NCBI GenBank assembly: GCA_017526525.1 | Contig: JAFXRG010000021.1 | Coordinates: forward strand, 1-35,059 | Direction: 5' to 3' | Length of the DNA: 35,059 nucleotides | From: Clostridia bacterium | Lineage (GTDB): Bacteria; Bacillota; Clostridia; Christensenellales; Aristaeellaceae | In this document: positions 14,120 to 21,933 of the stretch, in pieces | How positions within the stretch are numbered: the first letter of the stretch is position 1 | How the letters are laid out: every line of letters begins with the position of its first letter | Position numbers and translations under genes: made by a program | The notes under the pieces: model-generated | Seen by the model: the letters and a program-made list of their open reading frames with translations, nothing else | The model's database searches: none | Told to the model about the DNA's origin: nothing

Positions 14120-17100
14120 TTGACAGAAGACAGAATCTTTATGCATATTGCTCATTCCCTGGCCCGGGAGTATACGGACCTGTTCTATGTCAACATGGAT
14201 ACCGGCGAGTATATCGACTACCGCACGGACGACCCCTCCGGCGTGCTCACCGTTTCGCGGCAGGGAACGGATTTCTTTGACAGCTGCAAAAGGGAAGCGC
14301 AGCTGTATATCCCTCCGGAAGACCGGGCCGTGTTTGTTCATGCCATGGACAAGGATTTCCTGGCGGATGTGCTGAAAAGATCCGGCATTTTTGAAATGAC
14401 CTACCGCCGGATCAAGGACGAAAGAACCTTTTACGTCCGGATGCGGGTCACCCGGCCGGAGGAAGACAAACCCTTCATCGTCATCGCAGTCTCGGATATT
14501 GACGAGCTGATGAAGAAACGCTTCGCGGAACAGCAGATCCGGGAGGAGCGGGTCATATATGCCCGGCTCCATGCCCTCACGGGGAATTTTTTCGTCGTCT
14601 ATGTGGCGGATCCGGAAACCGGAAAGTACCGGGAGTTCAGCGCTGCGGACAGCTACACGAAAAGCTTTGCACAGGCCCGGGAAGGAACGGATTTTTTCGC
14701 TGCGGTCCGAAAGAGCGCCCCTGTCTTCAACCATCCGGACGACCTGGAGTATTTCCTCTCCGCTTTCACCAGAGAAAAGGTTATGGCGGAAATCAGCCGT
14801 TTCGGGCTCTTTACGCTGGATTACCGCATTATGATGGACGGCAGCCCCCTTCACGTCCAGCTGAAGGCGGCCCTGGTGGATGAAGAGGAAGGTACCCGCC
14901 TGGTCGTGGGACTCATTAATGTGGATGCCCAGTACCGGCAGAAGGAAATCAGCCAGGAAATCGCCCGGCAGATGGAAGTCTACAACCAGATCACGGAAAG
15001 ACTTGCGGAACAGTATGACTTCCTGTTCTATATTGATATCGACACCGGCACCTACACAGAAATTGCCTCAACGGACGAATACAAAAAGCTGAAAATGCCG
15101 ACCAACGGAGACGATTTCTTTGCCAGCAGCCGCAGAATCATCCGGAAATACGTTCATCCCGAGGATCAGGAAAGAATCCTCCGCCTGCACTTCAGGGATA
15201 CCATGCTGGAAAACCTGAAGGGCCGGAAGTCATTTTCCCTGACCTTCCGGCTGGTCGCCGGCGAAACAGTCCATCACATGCGGCATACGGAAATCATGGC
15301 CCGGGACGGAAAACACCTGATCGTATGTATCAAAAACATCGACGAGGAAGTCCGGGAAAATCTTGCCCAGAAGGAAGCCCGGAAGAAGAGCGTCACCTAT
15401 ACGCAGATTGCCGAAACGCTGGCATCCCACTTCGACCTGATCTATTACATTGACTGTGAAACCCTCCAATACGCGGAGTTTTCCATCCGGAAAAAATCCG
15501 GCGAGCTGAAAGTGCAGGACGAAGGGGATGACTTTTTCGCAGCCGCCCAGAAAAACGCGGACCGGCTGATTTATTCCGAAGACCGGGAAAGAATCAAGCA
15601 TTTCCTGGACCGGGACCGCCTGATTTCACAGCTGGAAAACCGGAGGCGGCCGACGGAGGACTACCGCATGAATATCGGCGGCGGGAAAACGCAGTATACC
15701 CGCATGTCCGTCACCTACTCCTCCGACCGCAGTCATTTCATCATCTGTATTGAAAACCGGGAAAAGGATGTCCGACGGGAGCAGGAGCACCTGGCTGAAC
15801 TTTCCACGGCCAATGAAATGGCCCGGCGGGATGACCTGACGCATACGAAAAACAGCACCGCCTACCGGGAAGCGGAACAGGAACTGCAGAAGCAGCTGGG
15901 TCCGGACTGCGAGCCTTTCGGCCTCGTGATCTGTGACATCAACGGGCTGAAGGTCATTAACGATACGGAAGGCCATAAAGCAGGCGATGAATATATCAAG
16001 TCATCCTGTGCCCTGATCTGCAGAACTTTCCGCCACAGTCCCGTCTTCCGGATCGGCGGCGATGAGTTTGCGGTCATTCTCCGGGGCGCGGATTACACGG
16101 ACCGCAAAGCCCTGCTCAGCAGTTTGCAGAAGCAGGTCGGGGAAAACATCCGGATCGGCAGCGGCCCGGTCCTGGCTTCCGGACTGGCGGAGTATCTGCC
16201 CTCCGAAGACCGTTCCGTTGAAGATGTTTTCAACCGGGCAGATACCCGGATGTACGCCGAAAAAGCGCGGCTGAAGGAGCAGAAGCTGCTTCAGGAAAGC
16301 CACTCCTTCATGAACCGGGAAAACCAGCAGCTCATCAGCGAAGACCGCCGGCTGATGCTGGATACCCTGTTCAGGTCCTTCGAGGTGGTTTCGGAAGGAA
16401 CGTATGTCTATCTCTGTGACATGAAATATGACTTCTCCCGCTGGTCCAAAAACGCGGTGGACACCTACGGCCTGCCCTCCGAATACATGTACGGGGCCGG
16501 AGACATCTGGGAAAACCGGATTCATCCGGAGGACCGGGCCGCCTATCACCAGGGAATTGAGGAAATCTTCACCGGAAACGCCGCGGATCACGATATGCAG
16601 TACCGGGCCCGGCGCGTAACCGGAGAATACGATGTCTGCACCTGCCGCGGCGTTGTGATCCGGGATCCCGCCGGCGAACCGGATTACTTCGCCGGCACAA
16701 TCCGCAATCACGGTCTCCAGGGGCATATCGACACGCTGACCGGGCTACGGAATCAGTATGGCTTCTTTGAGGATCTGGAAGCCTGTATCAAGCGGAATGC
16801 GGAAGTCAGCGTCCTTCTCTTCGGAATCAGCAAATTTTCCGAAATCAACGAAATGTACGGGTATCATTTCGGAAACCGGGTTCTGCAGCGTTATGCCCGG
16901 ATTGTATTTGAAACCGTCGGAAACTCCGGCCATACCTACCGGATTGACGGAACAAAATGCGCGGTCATCAGCAACACGCTTTCCATCGACGAGCTCCGGG
17001 AAGTCTATCATCAGTTACGGACCCGTCTCCATGAAAATTTCGAGACAGACGGCAAAAAAGTTCTTCTGGAGCCGCACTGCGGCGCAGTCCGGGTCAACAG

Positions 17101-17983
17101 CTTTGACGTCGATTCCCAGACCGTTTATGCCTGCCTGAATTTTGCTGATGAGGAATCCAAAATGCTCCGGAAAGGCGACCTGGTGGAATTCCGGAACAAC
17201 CTCACCGAGGAAAACCACGAAAGGCTGGAGATGCTGCATGCCATCCGCGCCTCGGTCCTCCATGACTTCAGGGGATTCTTCCTGCTCTACCAGCCGGTGG
17301 TGGATGCGCAGACGGAACAGCTGGTCGGGGCGGAAGCCCTGCTTCGCTGGAAGGGCGATCCTTACGGACTGGTTCCCCCGGATGAGTTCATTCCGGTTCT
17401 TGAACCGGACCCGCTGTTTCCGACGCTCGGGGAGTGGGTTCTCCGGGAAGCCATTCTGGCGGCCAAACAGTTCCTGAAGCTGTATCCCGGGTTTATCATC
17501 AATGTCAATCTGTCCTATTCCCAGCTTGAAAAACCGGATTTTGCGGATATGGTTCTTTGTCTCCTGAAGGAACTGGATTATCCGCCGGAACACCTCTGCC
17601 TGGAAATCACGGAGCGGTGCAGGCTGCTGGATATGGATCTGCTGAAAAATGTCATCGCGGCCCTGAAGTCCAGAAACATCCTGATTGCCATGGATGATTT
17701 CGGAACCGGCTTTTCTTCCCTGGGCATTCTCCGGGAGGTTCCCCTGGACACCCTGAAGATCGACCGCAGTTTTATCAGCGCCATTGAAGAAAGCGAAACG
17801 GAACGCCGCCTGGTCCGGAACATCATCGACCTGTCGAACATCATCGGCACGAAAGTCTGCGCCGAGGGTGTCGAAACAGCAAAGATGCGGGATATCCTGA
17901 GGGATTTCCAGGTGAACTGCTTCCAGGGATATTATTATTCGAAGCCGATTCCCCAGGAGCAGCTGGAAAAATGGAGGCAATGA
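14120..17983 (+). CDS. Multi-sensor GGDEF/EAL cyclic-di-GMP enzyme
   Basis: 1287 residues from a TTG start with GGAGG 8 bases upstream; the next ATG (14141) has no ribosome site. No transmembrane segment is seen. Four related PAS-like modules of ~142 residues begin near residues 10, 150, 293 and 433, each opening with a (L/F)(F/V/I)Y(V/I)D..TG.Y pattern and then a (G/D)DFF motif. A first GGDEF domain (~570-735) has RIGGDEF at 644-650 and looks catalytically intact, without an RxxD inhibitory site at the usual place. A PAS domain (~755-885) is followed by a degenerate GGDEF-like domain where the signature reads DGTKC (943-947). The EAL domain (~1040-1285) keeps EALLRW (1072), NVNLS, EITE, DDFGTG, KIDRSF, EGVE and QGYYYSKP, so phosphodiesterase activity is likely. 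The protein could make or break c-di-GMP depending on signals read by the repeats. Confidence 0.94.
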   Translation: MTEDRIFMHIAHSLAREYTDLFYVNMDTGEYIDYRTDDPSGVLTVSRQGTDFFDSCKREAQLYIPPEDRAVFVHAMDKDFLADVLKRSGIFEMTYRRIKDERTFYVRMRVTRPEEDKPFIVIAVSDIDELMKKRFAEQQIREERVIYARLHALTGNFFVVYVADPETGKYREFSAADSYTKSFAQAREGTDFFAAVRKSAPVFNHPDDLEYFLSAFTREKVMAEISRFGLFTLDYRIMMDGSPLHVQLKAALVDEEEGTRLVVGLINVDAQYRQKEISQEIARQMEVYNQITERLAEQYDFLFYIDIDTGTYTEIASTDEYKKLKMPTNGDDFFASSRRIIRKYVHPEDQERILRLHFRDTMLENLKGRKSFSLTFRLVAGETVHHMRHTEIMARDGKHLIVCIKNIDEEVRENLAQKEARKKSVTYTQIAETLASHFDLIYYIDCETLQYAEFSIRKKSGELKVQDEGDDFFAAAQKNADRLIYSEDRERIKHFLDRDRLISQLENRRRPTEDYRMNIGGGKTQYTRMSVTYSSDRSHFIICIENREKDVRREQEHLAELSTANEMARRDDLTHTKNSTAYREAEQELQKQLGPDCEPFGLVICDINGLKVINDTEGHKAGDEYIKSSCALICRTFRHSPVFRIGGDEFAVILRGADYTDRKALLSSLQKQVGENIRIGSGPVLASGLAEYLPSEDRSVEDVFNRADTRMYAEKARLKEQKLLQESHSFMNRENQQLISEDRRLMLDTLFRSFEVVSEGTYVYLCDMKYDFSRWSKNAVDTYGLPSEYMYGAGDIWENRIHPEDRAAYHQGIEEIFTGNAADHDMQYRARRVTGEYDVCTCRGVVIRDPAGEPDYFAGTIRNHGLQGHIDTLTGLRNQYGFFEDLEACIKRNAEVSVLLFGISKFSEINEMYGYHFGNRVLQRYARIVFETVGNSGHTYRIDGTKCAVISNTLSIDELREVYHQLRTRLHENFETDGKKVLLEPHCGAVRVNSFDVDSQTVYACLNFADEESKMLRKGDLVEFRNNLTEENHERLEMLHAIRASVLHDFRGFFLLYQPVVDAQTEQLVGAEALLRWKGDPYGLVPPDEFIPVLEPDPLFPTLGEWVLREAILAAKQFLKLYPGFIINVNLSYSQLEKPDFADMVLCLLKELDYPPEHLCLEITERCRLLDMDLLKNVIAALKSRNILIAMDDFGTGFSSLGILREVPLDTLKIDRSFISAIEESETERRLVRNIIDLSNIIGTKVCAEGVETAKMRDILRDFQVNCFQGYYYSKPIPQEQLEKWRQ

Positions 17984-18014
17984 AAAAGCGCTCCCTCCGG
18001 ATCGGGGGAAGCGC
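17983..18014 (-). terminator. Terminator between the GGDEF/EAL and M3 peptidase genes
   Basis: Arms 17988-17998 and 18004-18014 form an 11-position stem (one mismatch, one G-U) followed on the minus strand by five Ts (17987-17983). It clearly serves the peptidase gene; on the plus strand only a weak T-run follows. Confidence 0.75.
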
Positions 18015-18038
18015 AGCGGGTTTCGCCTTAGTCCTGAA

Positions 18039-19736
18039 TTATTCCTGAATATAGCGGCGCCGGATCTCTTCAATCACATGCCCGGTACTCTTTTCCACGG
18101 TTCCGTCCCGGAAGGGATTCAGCAGGTTTCCGGTTTCCAGCAGTTCAAAGTATCCCTTTGTCCCGCCGGCCCGGCACAGCCGCAGGTAGTCCTCCCAGGC
18201 CGCCGTCCGGTTTTCCTTCATGCGGCCGTAATACTGGAACGCGCAAATCTGCGCCAGCGCGTATTCGATATAATAGAAGGGATACAGGAAGATATGCAGC
18301 TTCTGCATCCAGAATCCGCCCTCCTCCAGGAATCCGTTGCCGTCGTAATCCCGCCAGGGCATATATTTCCTTTCAATTTCACGCCAGGTTTTCCGCCATT
18401 CACCTGGCGTCATCTCCGGATTGGCGTACACCGCGTGCTGGAATTCATCGACGCACACCAGGTAGGGAATCGTGCACAGCGCCCCCAGCAGGTGCGCCGT
18501 CGTATACTTTTCCGTCTGCGCGCCGAAGAAATATTCCATCCAGGGATAGGCAAAGTGTTCCATGGACATGGAATGAACCTCGTTGATCTCCGAGGTGGAT
18601 CCGCACAGGGCTGCCACCGGAATCGACCGCATGCTCAGGTATCCCTGAAAGGCATGGCCCGCTTCATGGGTCAGCACATCCACGTCCGCCTCGGTGCCGT
18701 TGAAATTGCTGAAAATGAACGGCGCCTGAAGGGACGGCAGCCGGGTCATGTATCCGCCCATATGCTTTCCGGGCTTCGTTTCCAGGTCAAACAGCTCGTA
18801 TTCCGTCATGAAATCAAAGAACTCCCCGGTTTCCGGGCTCATTTCCCGGTACATCTTCCGGGCTTTCTCCACCAGTTCCTTCGCGGTGCCGATAGGCATG
18901 GCATTCCCGTCCGGGAACTTCAGCGCCTCGTCGTAATAATGCATCCGGTCAATCCCCAGCCGTTTCTTCTGGGCCTCCCGGATCTCCGCCACCGCCGGGC
19001 TGATCGTTGTCCGCACCTGTTCCCGGAACCGGGCGGCGTCCTCCTGGGTATAGTCGAAGCGATTGCGGGCAATGTAGGCCATGTCGGTATAGGATGAAAA
19101 TCCCATCTTTTGGGCCTTGGTATTCCGAAGCTGAACCATTTCCCCGTAAATGGCCTCCAGCTCTCCGCTGATCTGTTCGTACAGCCCCGCCCAGGCCTCA
19201 AAGGCTTCTTTCCGCTCCGTCCGGTCAATGCTCTGCATATGCTTGAGCAGTCCGTAGAAATTACACTTTTCTCCCCGGAATTCCGTTTCCGCGCCGGCCG
19301 TCACTTTCTTGTAGGCCTGCTGCAGCTCGCCCTCCCGGATCGTTTCGGAAATGATCCGCTCATCGCTGGTCATCAGGGCGGCATCCATTTTCCGCAGCAG
19401 CTGTTTTCCGAATTCCGCCTCCATTTCCCCGCGGAACGGAGATTCCGTCAGGGCTTTCTGCCAGGTCTTGAAAGCCGGAATCATCCGTGCCTCCGCCTCC
19501 CGCAGCCACCGCATCTCGCTGTCGTAAAACGCGTCGGCAGTATTCACCGTGTTCCGGATATGGCAAACGGTATACATTGTATCCGCCTGCATTTCCTTTT
19601 CCTGCAACGCGAAATATGCTTCCCGGACTTCCCTGTAGCTCTTTGCCCCCCGAACCTTCCGGGCTGCCTCCGTAACCGCCGCCTCCAGCGCTTCCATATC
19701 CGGGCGCCGGTATTCAATCTCACTGAACCGGATCAT
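18039..19736 (-). CDS. M3-family zinc oligoendopeptidase (PepF-like)
   Basis: 565 residues from ATG at 19736, chosen over an in-frame ATG at 19787 because AAGGAGG lies 9 bases before 19736 and the family usually starts near MIRFSEIEY. The zinc site HEAGH is at 357-361, and the downstream EINEVHSMSMEHF supplies the third ligand typical of M3 peptidases. DVDVLTHEAGHAFQGY and the C-terminal HIFLYPFYYIEYALAQ are hallmarks of the oligoendopeptidase F-like subgroup. It has no signal peptide, so it should degrade short peptides in the cytoplasm. It has its own promoter and terminator, apparently monocistronic. Confidence 0.95.
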   Translation of the reverse strand: MIRFSEIEYRRPDMEALEAAVTEAARKVRGAKSYREVREAYFALQEKEMQADTMYTVCHIRNTVNTADAFYDSEMRWLREAEARMIPAFKTWQKALTESPFRGEMEAEFGKQLLRKMDAALMTSDERIISETIREGELQQAYKKVTAGAETEFRGEKCNFYGLLKHMQSIDRTERKEAFEAWAGLYEQISGELEAIYGEMVQLRNTKAQKMGFSSYTDMAYIARNRFDYTQEDAARFREQVRTTISPAVAEIREAQKKRLGIDRMHYYDEALKFPDGNAMPIGTAKELVEKARKMYREMSPETGEFFDFMTEYELFDLETKPGKHMGGYMTRLPSLQAPFIFSNFNGTEADVDVLTHEAGHAFQGYLSMRSIPVAALCGSTSEINEVHSMSMEHFAYPWMEYFFGAQTEKYTTAHLLGALCTIPYLVCVDEFQHAVYANPEMTPGEWRKTWREIERKYMPWRDYDGNGFLEEGGFWMQKLHIFLYPFYYIEYALAQICAFQYYGRMKENRTAAWEDYLRLCRAGGTKGYFELLETGNLLNPFRDGTVEKSTGHVIEEIRRRYIQE

Positions 19737-19798
19737 TCCCTCGTCCTCCTTTTTCTTTTCCGCATCGGAACACTTCCTGCCTTTCATACTCTGAGAAA

Positions 19799-19828
19799 AT
19801 TATAGCATCTGCCGCACCCGGTCCGCAA
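19799..19828 (-). promoter_or_regulatory. Promoter of the M3 peptidase gene
   Basis: On the minus strand TTGCGG (19823-19828), an 18-base spacer and a perfect TATAAT (19799-19804). Confidence 0.6.
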
Positions 19829-19866
19829 CGTTTTCGCTGCCTGGCGGGGAATCCCCCGGTGCAAGC

Positions 19867-19895
19867 TGGAAAAGAAGCGGAAAATATGCTATAGT
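19867..19895 (+). promoter_or_regulatory. Promoter of the SerA-type gene
   Basis: TGGAAA (19867-19872), a 17-base spacer and TATAGT (19890-19895), about 70 bases before the GTG start. It is divergent from the M3 peptidase promoter. Confidence 0.55.
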
Positions 19896-19970
19896 TCAGT
19901 TCGATCAATAAAAAGCAGCCGCTTCCGGGTTTCGCTTCTCCCGGCCGGCCGCAAGCAAGGAGCGTTCACC

Positions 19971-21149
19971 GTGAAGGACCGTAAAATCTATTGCCTGAAC
20001 AACATCGCCAAAGTGGGAACGGACGGTTTCCGCAGCGGCTATACCCTGATTGATTCCATGGACGAAGCCGCCGGCGTGCTGGTCCGCTCCGCGGATATGA
20101 AGGAAACCGTCTTCCCCGCCGGGCTCCGGGCAATCGCCCGCGCCGGTGCCGGCGTCAACAATATTCCGCTGGAGCGCTGCGCCGAGGAAGGCATCGTGGT
20201 ATTCAACACCCCCGGCGCCAATGCCAATTCCGTCAAGGAGCTGGTGCTGTGCGGCATGCTCCTTGCCTCCCGGGATATCGCCGGCGGTATCGCCTGGGTC
20301 CGGGAAAACGCAGGGGATGCGGATATCGCCAAAACAACGGAAAAAGCAAAAAAAGCCTTTGCCGGAAACGAACTGAAGGGCAAAACCCTGGGCATCATCG
20401 GCCTGGGCGCTATCGGCGTCCTGGTGGCCAATGCCGCGGTTTCCCTGGGCATGAAAGTCTACGGTTTTGATCCGTACCTGTCTGTTTCCTCCGCCTGGAA
20501 TCTTTCCCCCCTGGTCATTCATGCGGAAAAGATTGAGGAAATCTACGCCGTCAGCGATTTCGTGACCCTTCACGTGCCTGCCACCGCCGCCACAAAAGGC
20601 ATGATCAACGCCGAAGCCCTGGCCCGGATGAAGGCCGGCGTGGTGCTGCTGAACTTTGCCCGGGATACCCTGGTGGAGGAGCCGGCCCTGGCCGCCGCCC
20701 TGGAAAGCGGCGCGGTGAAGCGCTATGTCACCGACTTCCCGACACCCGGCAGCACCCACATGAAAAACGCCATTGTGATTCCCCACCTGGGGGCCTCCAC
20801 CGAAGAGGCGGAAGACAACTGCGCCGTCATGGCGGTCCGCCAGCTGCAGGATTACCTGGACAACGGCAATATCCACAATTCCGTCAACTATCCGGAAATC
20901 AACCTCGGCTTCTGTGAAACGGAAGCCCGGGTCGGCATCCTGCACCGGAACATTCCGAACATGCTGAGCCAGATCACCAACTTTTTCGGAAACCAGGGAC
21001 TGAACATCGAAAACCTGGCCAACCGCAGCCGGGGTGATTTCGCCTATACGCTGCTGGATATCAGTCACCCGATGCCCCACGATACCGTGGAACGCCTGAA
21101 GGAAATCGACGGCGTTATCCGGGTCCGCAGAATTGTGGAAAACAAATAA
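19971..21149 (+). CDS. serA: D-3-phosphoglycerate dehydrogenase-type protein with ACT domain
   Basis: 392 residues from a GTG start with AAGGAG 8 bases upstream. Residues ~1-95 and 285-320 form the substrate-binding lobe (ARAGAGVNNIPLERC), and ~95-285 the NAD-binding lobe with GLGAIG at 144-149. R231 (in NFARD) and H272 (in PHLGAST) match the catalytic Arg and His. The segment that normally carries the catalytic Glu (DVFPTEP in E. coli SerA) reads TDFPTPG at 254-260, so Glu is absent there. Residues ~325-392 are an ACT domain (ILHRNIPNMLSQITNFF), the usual serine-feedback module. The length fits the short ACT-containing PGDHs. It would oxidise 3-phosphoglycerate at the start of serine synthesis; serC and serB are not adjacent. 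Confidence 0.88.
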   Translation: MKDRKIYCLNNIAKVGTDGFRSGYTLIDSMDEAAGVLVRSADMKETVFPAGLRAIARAGAGVNNIPLERCAEEGIVVFNTPGANANSVKELVLCGMLLASRDIAGGIAWVRENAGDADIAKTTEKAKKAFAGNELKGKTLGIIGLGAIGVLVANAAVSLGMKVYGFDPYLSVSSAWNLSPLVIHAEKIEEIYAVSDFVTLHVPATAATKGMINAEALARMKAGVVLLNFARDTLVEEPALAAALESGAVKRYVTDFPTPGSTHMKNAIVIPHLGASTEEAEDNCAVMAVRQLQDYLDNGNIHNSVNYPEINLGFCETEARVGILHRNIPNMLSQITNFFGNQGLNIENLANRSRGDFAYTLLDISHPMPHDTVERLKEIDGVIRVRRIVENK

Positions 21150-21165
21150 AAAAACCCGAAAAAAA

Positions 21166-21197
21166 GCGGCGGGACAAAAGAGTCCTGCCGCTTTTTT
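21166..21197. terminator. Bidirectional intrinsic terminator
   Basis: A 10-bp stem (GCGGCGGGAC with GTCCTGCCGC, one G-U pair, six-base loop) is flanked by A-runs on the left and six Ts on the right. It can end the SerA-type gene (+) and the HdeD-like gene (-), which converge here. Confidence 0.9.
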
Positions 21198-21209
21198 CCG
21201 CCGGTCGGG

Positions 21210-21743
21210 TTACTGCCTGAGCAGCACTTCCCGAACCCGGTGCAGGAGAATCAGGTCCATCACACCGTTGAGGATGTAGCAGATGCCCACGTAAATCAGC
21301 AGCGCATCCCGAATGGCCGCCGGCCGGATCAGAATCATCACGCCGCCGGCGATCATCAGCACAGAGAACAGAATAATCAGCCCGTTCCCCGCGTTTTCCT
21401 CAGGCTGGCTCAGGGGCGCCAGGTTGCTCAGTCCGTTCAGCACCAGGCCGATGCCCGTAAAAACCGGGATCAGATCCACCAGCGCAGAGGAGTTGAACCA
21501 GATCAGCAGACCGATCAGGGCCAGAATCCCGCCTACGACCAGCTGGGTGCCTTCTTTTTTCACCGGTCCGAACAGGAACATCAGCAGGCAGCCGACGCCG
21601 CAAAGCATCAGCATCACCGCGCCGATTTTCACCGCCACATCCGCGGCGCCCTTCCGGGCAATAATCAGCGCGATGCCGAAAGCAATACTGAGCACCGCGG
21701 GAACCAGTTTTGTTCTCTGCAGTTTTTTAATCGTTTCATTCAT
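21210..21743 (-). CDS. HdeD-like (DUF308) six-helix membrane protein
   Basis: 177 residues, ATG with AGGAGG 8 bases upstream. About six hydrophobic helices come in three pairs, with glycine-rich turns such as GAVMLMLCGVGCLLMF, VVGGILALIGLLIWF and YVGICYILNGVMDLI, the pattern of the HdeD/DUF308 family. HdeD is linked to acid resistance in E. coli; in Gram-positives the function is unknown. It stands alone between convergent serA and the divergent cyclase gene. Confidence 0.85.
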   Translation of the reverse strand: MNETIKKLQRTKLVPAVLSIAFGIALIIARKGAADVAVKIGAVMLMLCGVGCLLMFLFGPVKKEGTQLVVGGILALIGLLIWFNSSALVDLIPVFTGIGLVLNGLSNLAPLSQPEENAGNGLIILFSVLMIAGGVMILIRPAAIRDALLIYVGICYILNGVMDLILLHRVREVLLRQ

Positions 21744-21843
21744 TCCGTTTTCCTCCTGACCTCATTCCTTTTCCGGAACGGATTCATAAAAAGAATTATA
21801 ACAGCAATTCTCACAGTTTCGCAACAAAAATATATTCCGCGAA

Positions 21844-21872
21844 TTGACAATCCCTGCCGGCTGAAGTATATT
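21844..21872 (+). promoter_or_regulatory. Strong sigma-A promoter of the sensor-cyclase gene
   Basis: Perfect TTGACA (21844-21849), a 17-base spacer and TATATT (21867-21872), giving a leader of about 55-60 bases. Confidence 0.8.
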
Positions 21873-21933
21873 TGAAGAGAATGTATGAAAAGAAAAAAAG
21901 GCAGGGATATTTCCGGCCGGTCTTGCGGGAGGA

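Noticed and set aside
19905-21080. 391-codon minus-strand frame opposite serA
   Set aside because: The Gly/Asp/His-rich translation has no family features; the plus strand encodes a full PGDH with ACT domain.
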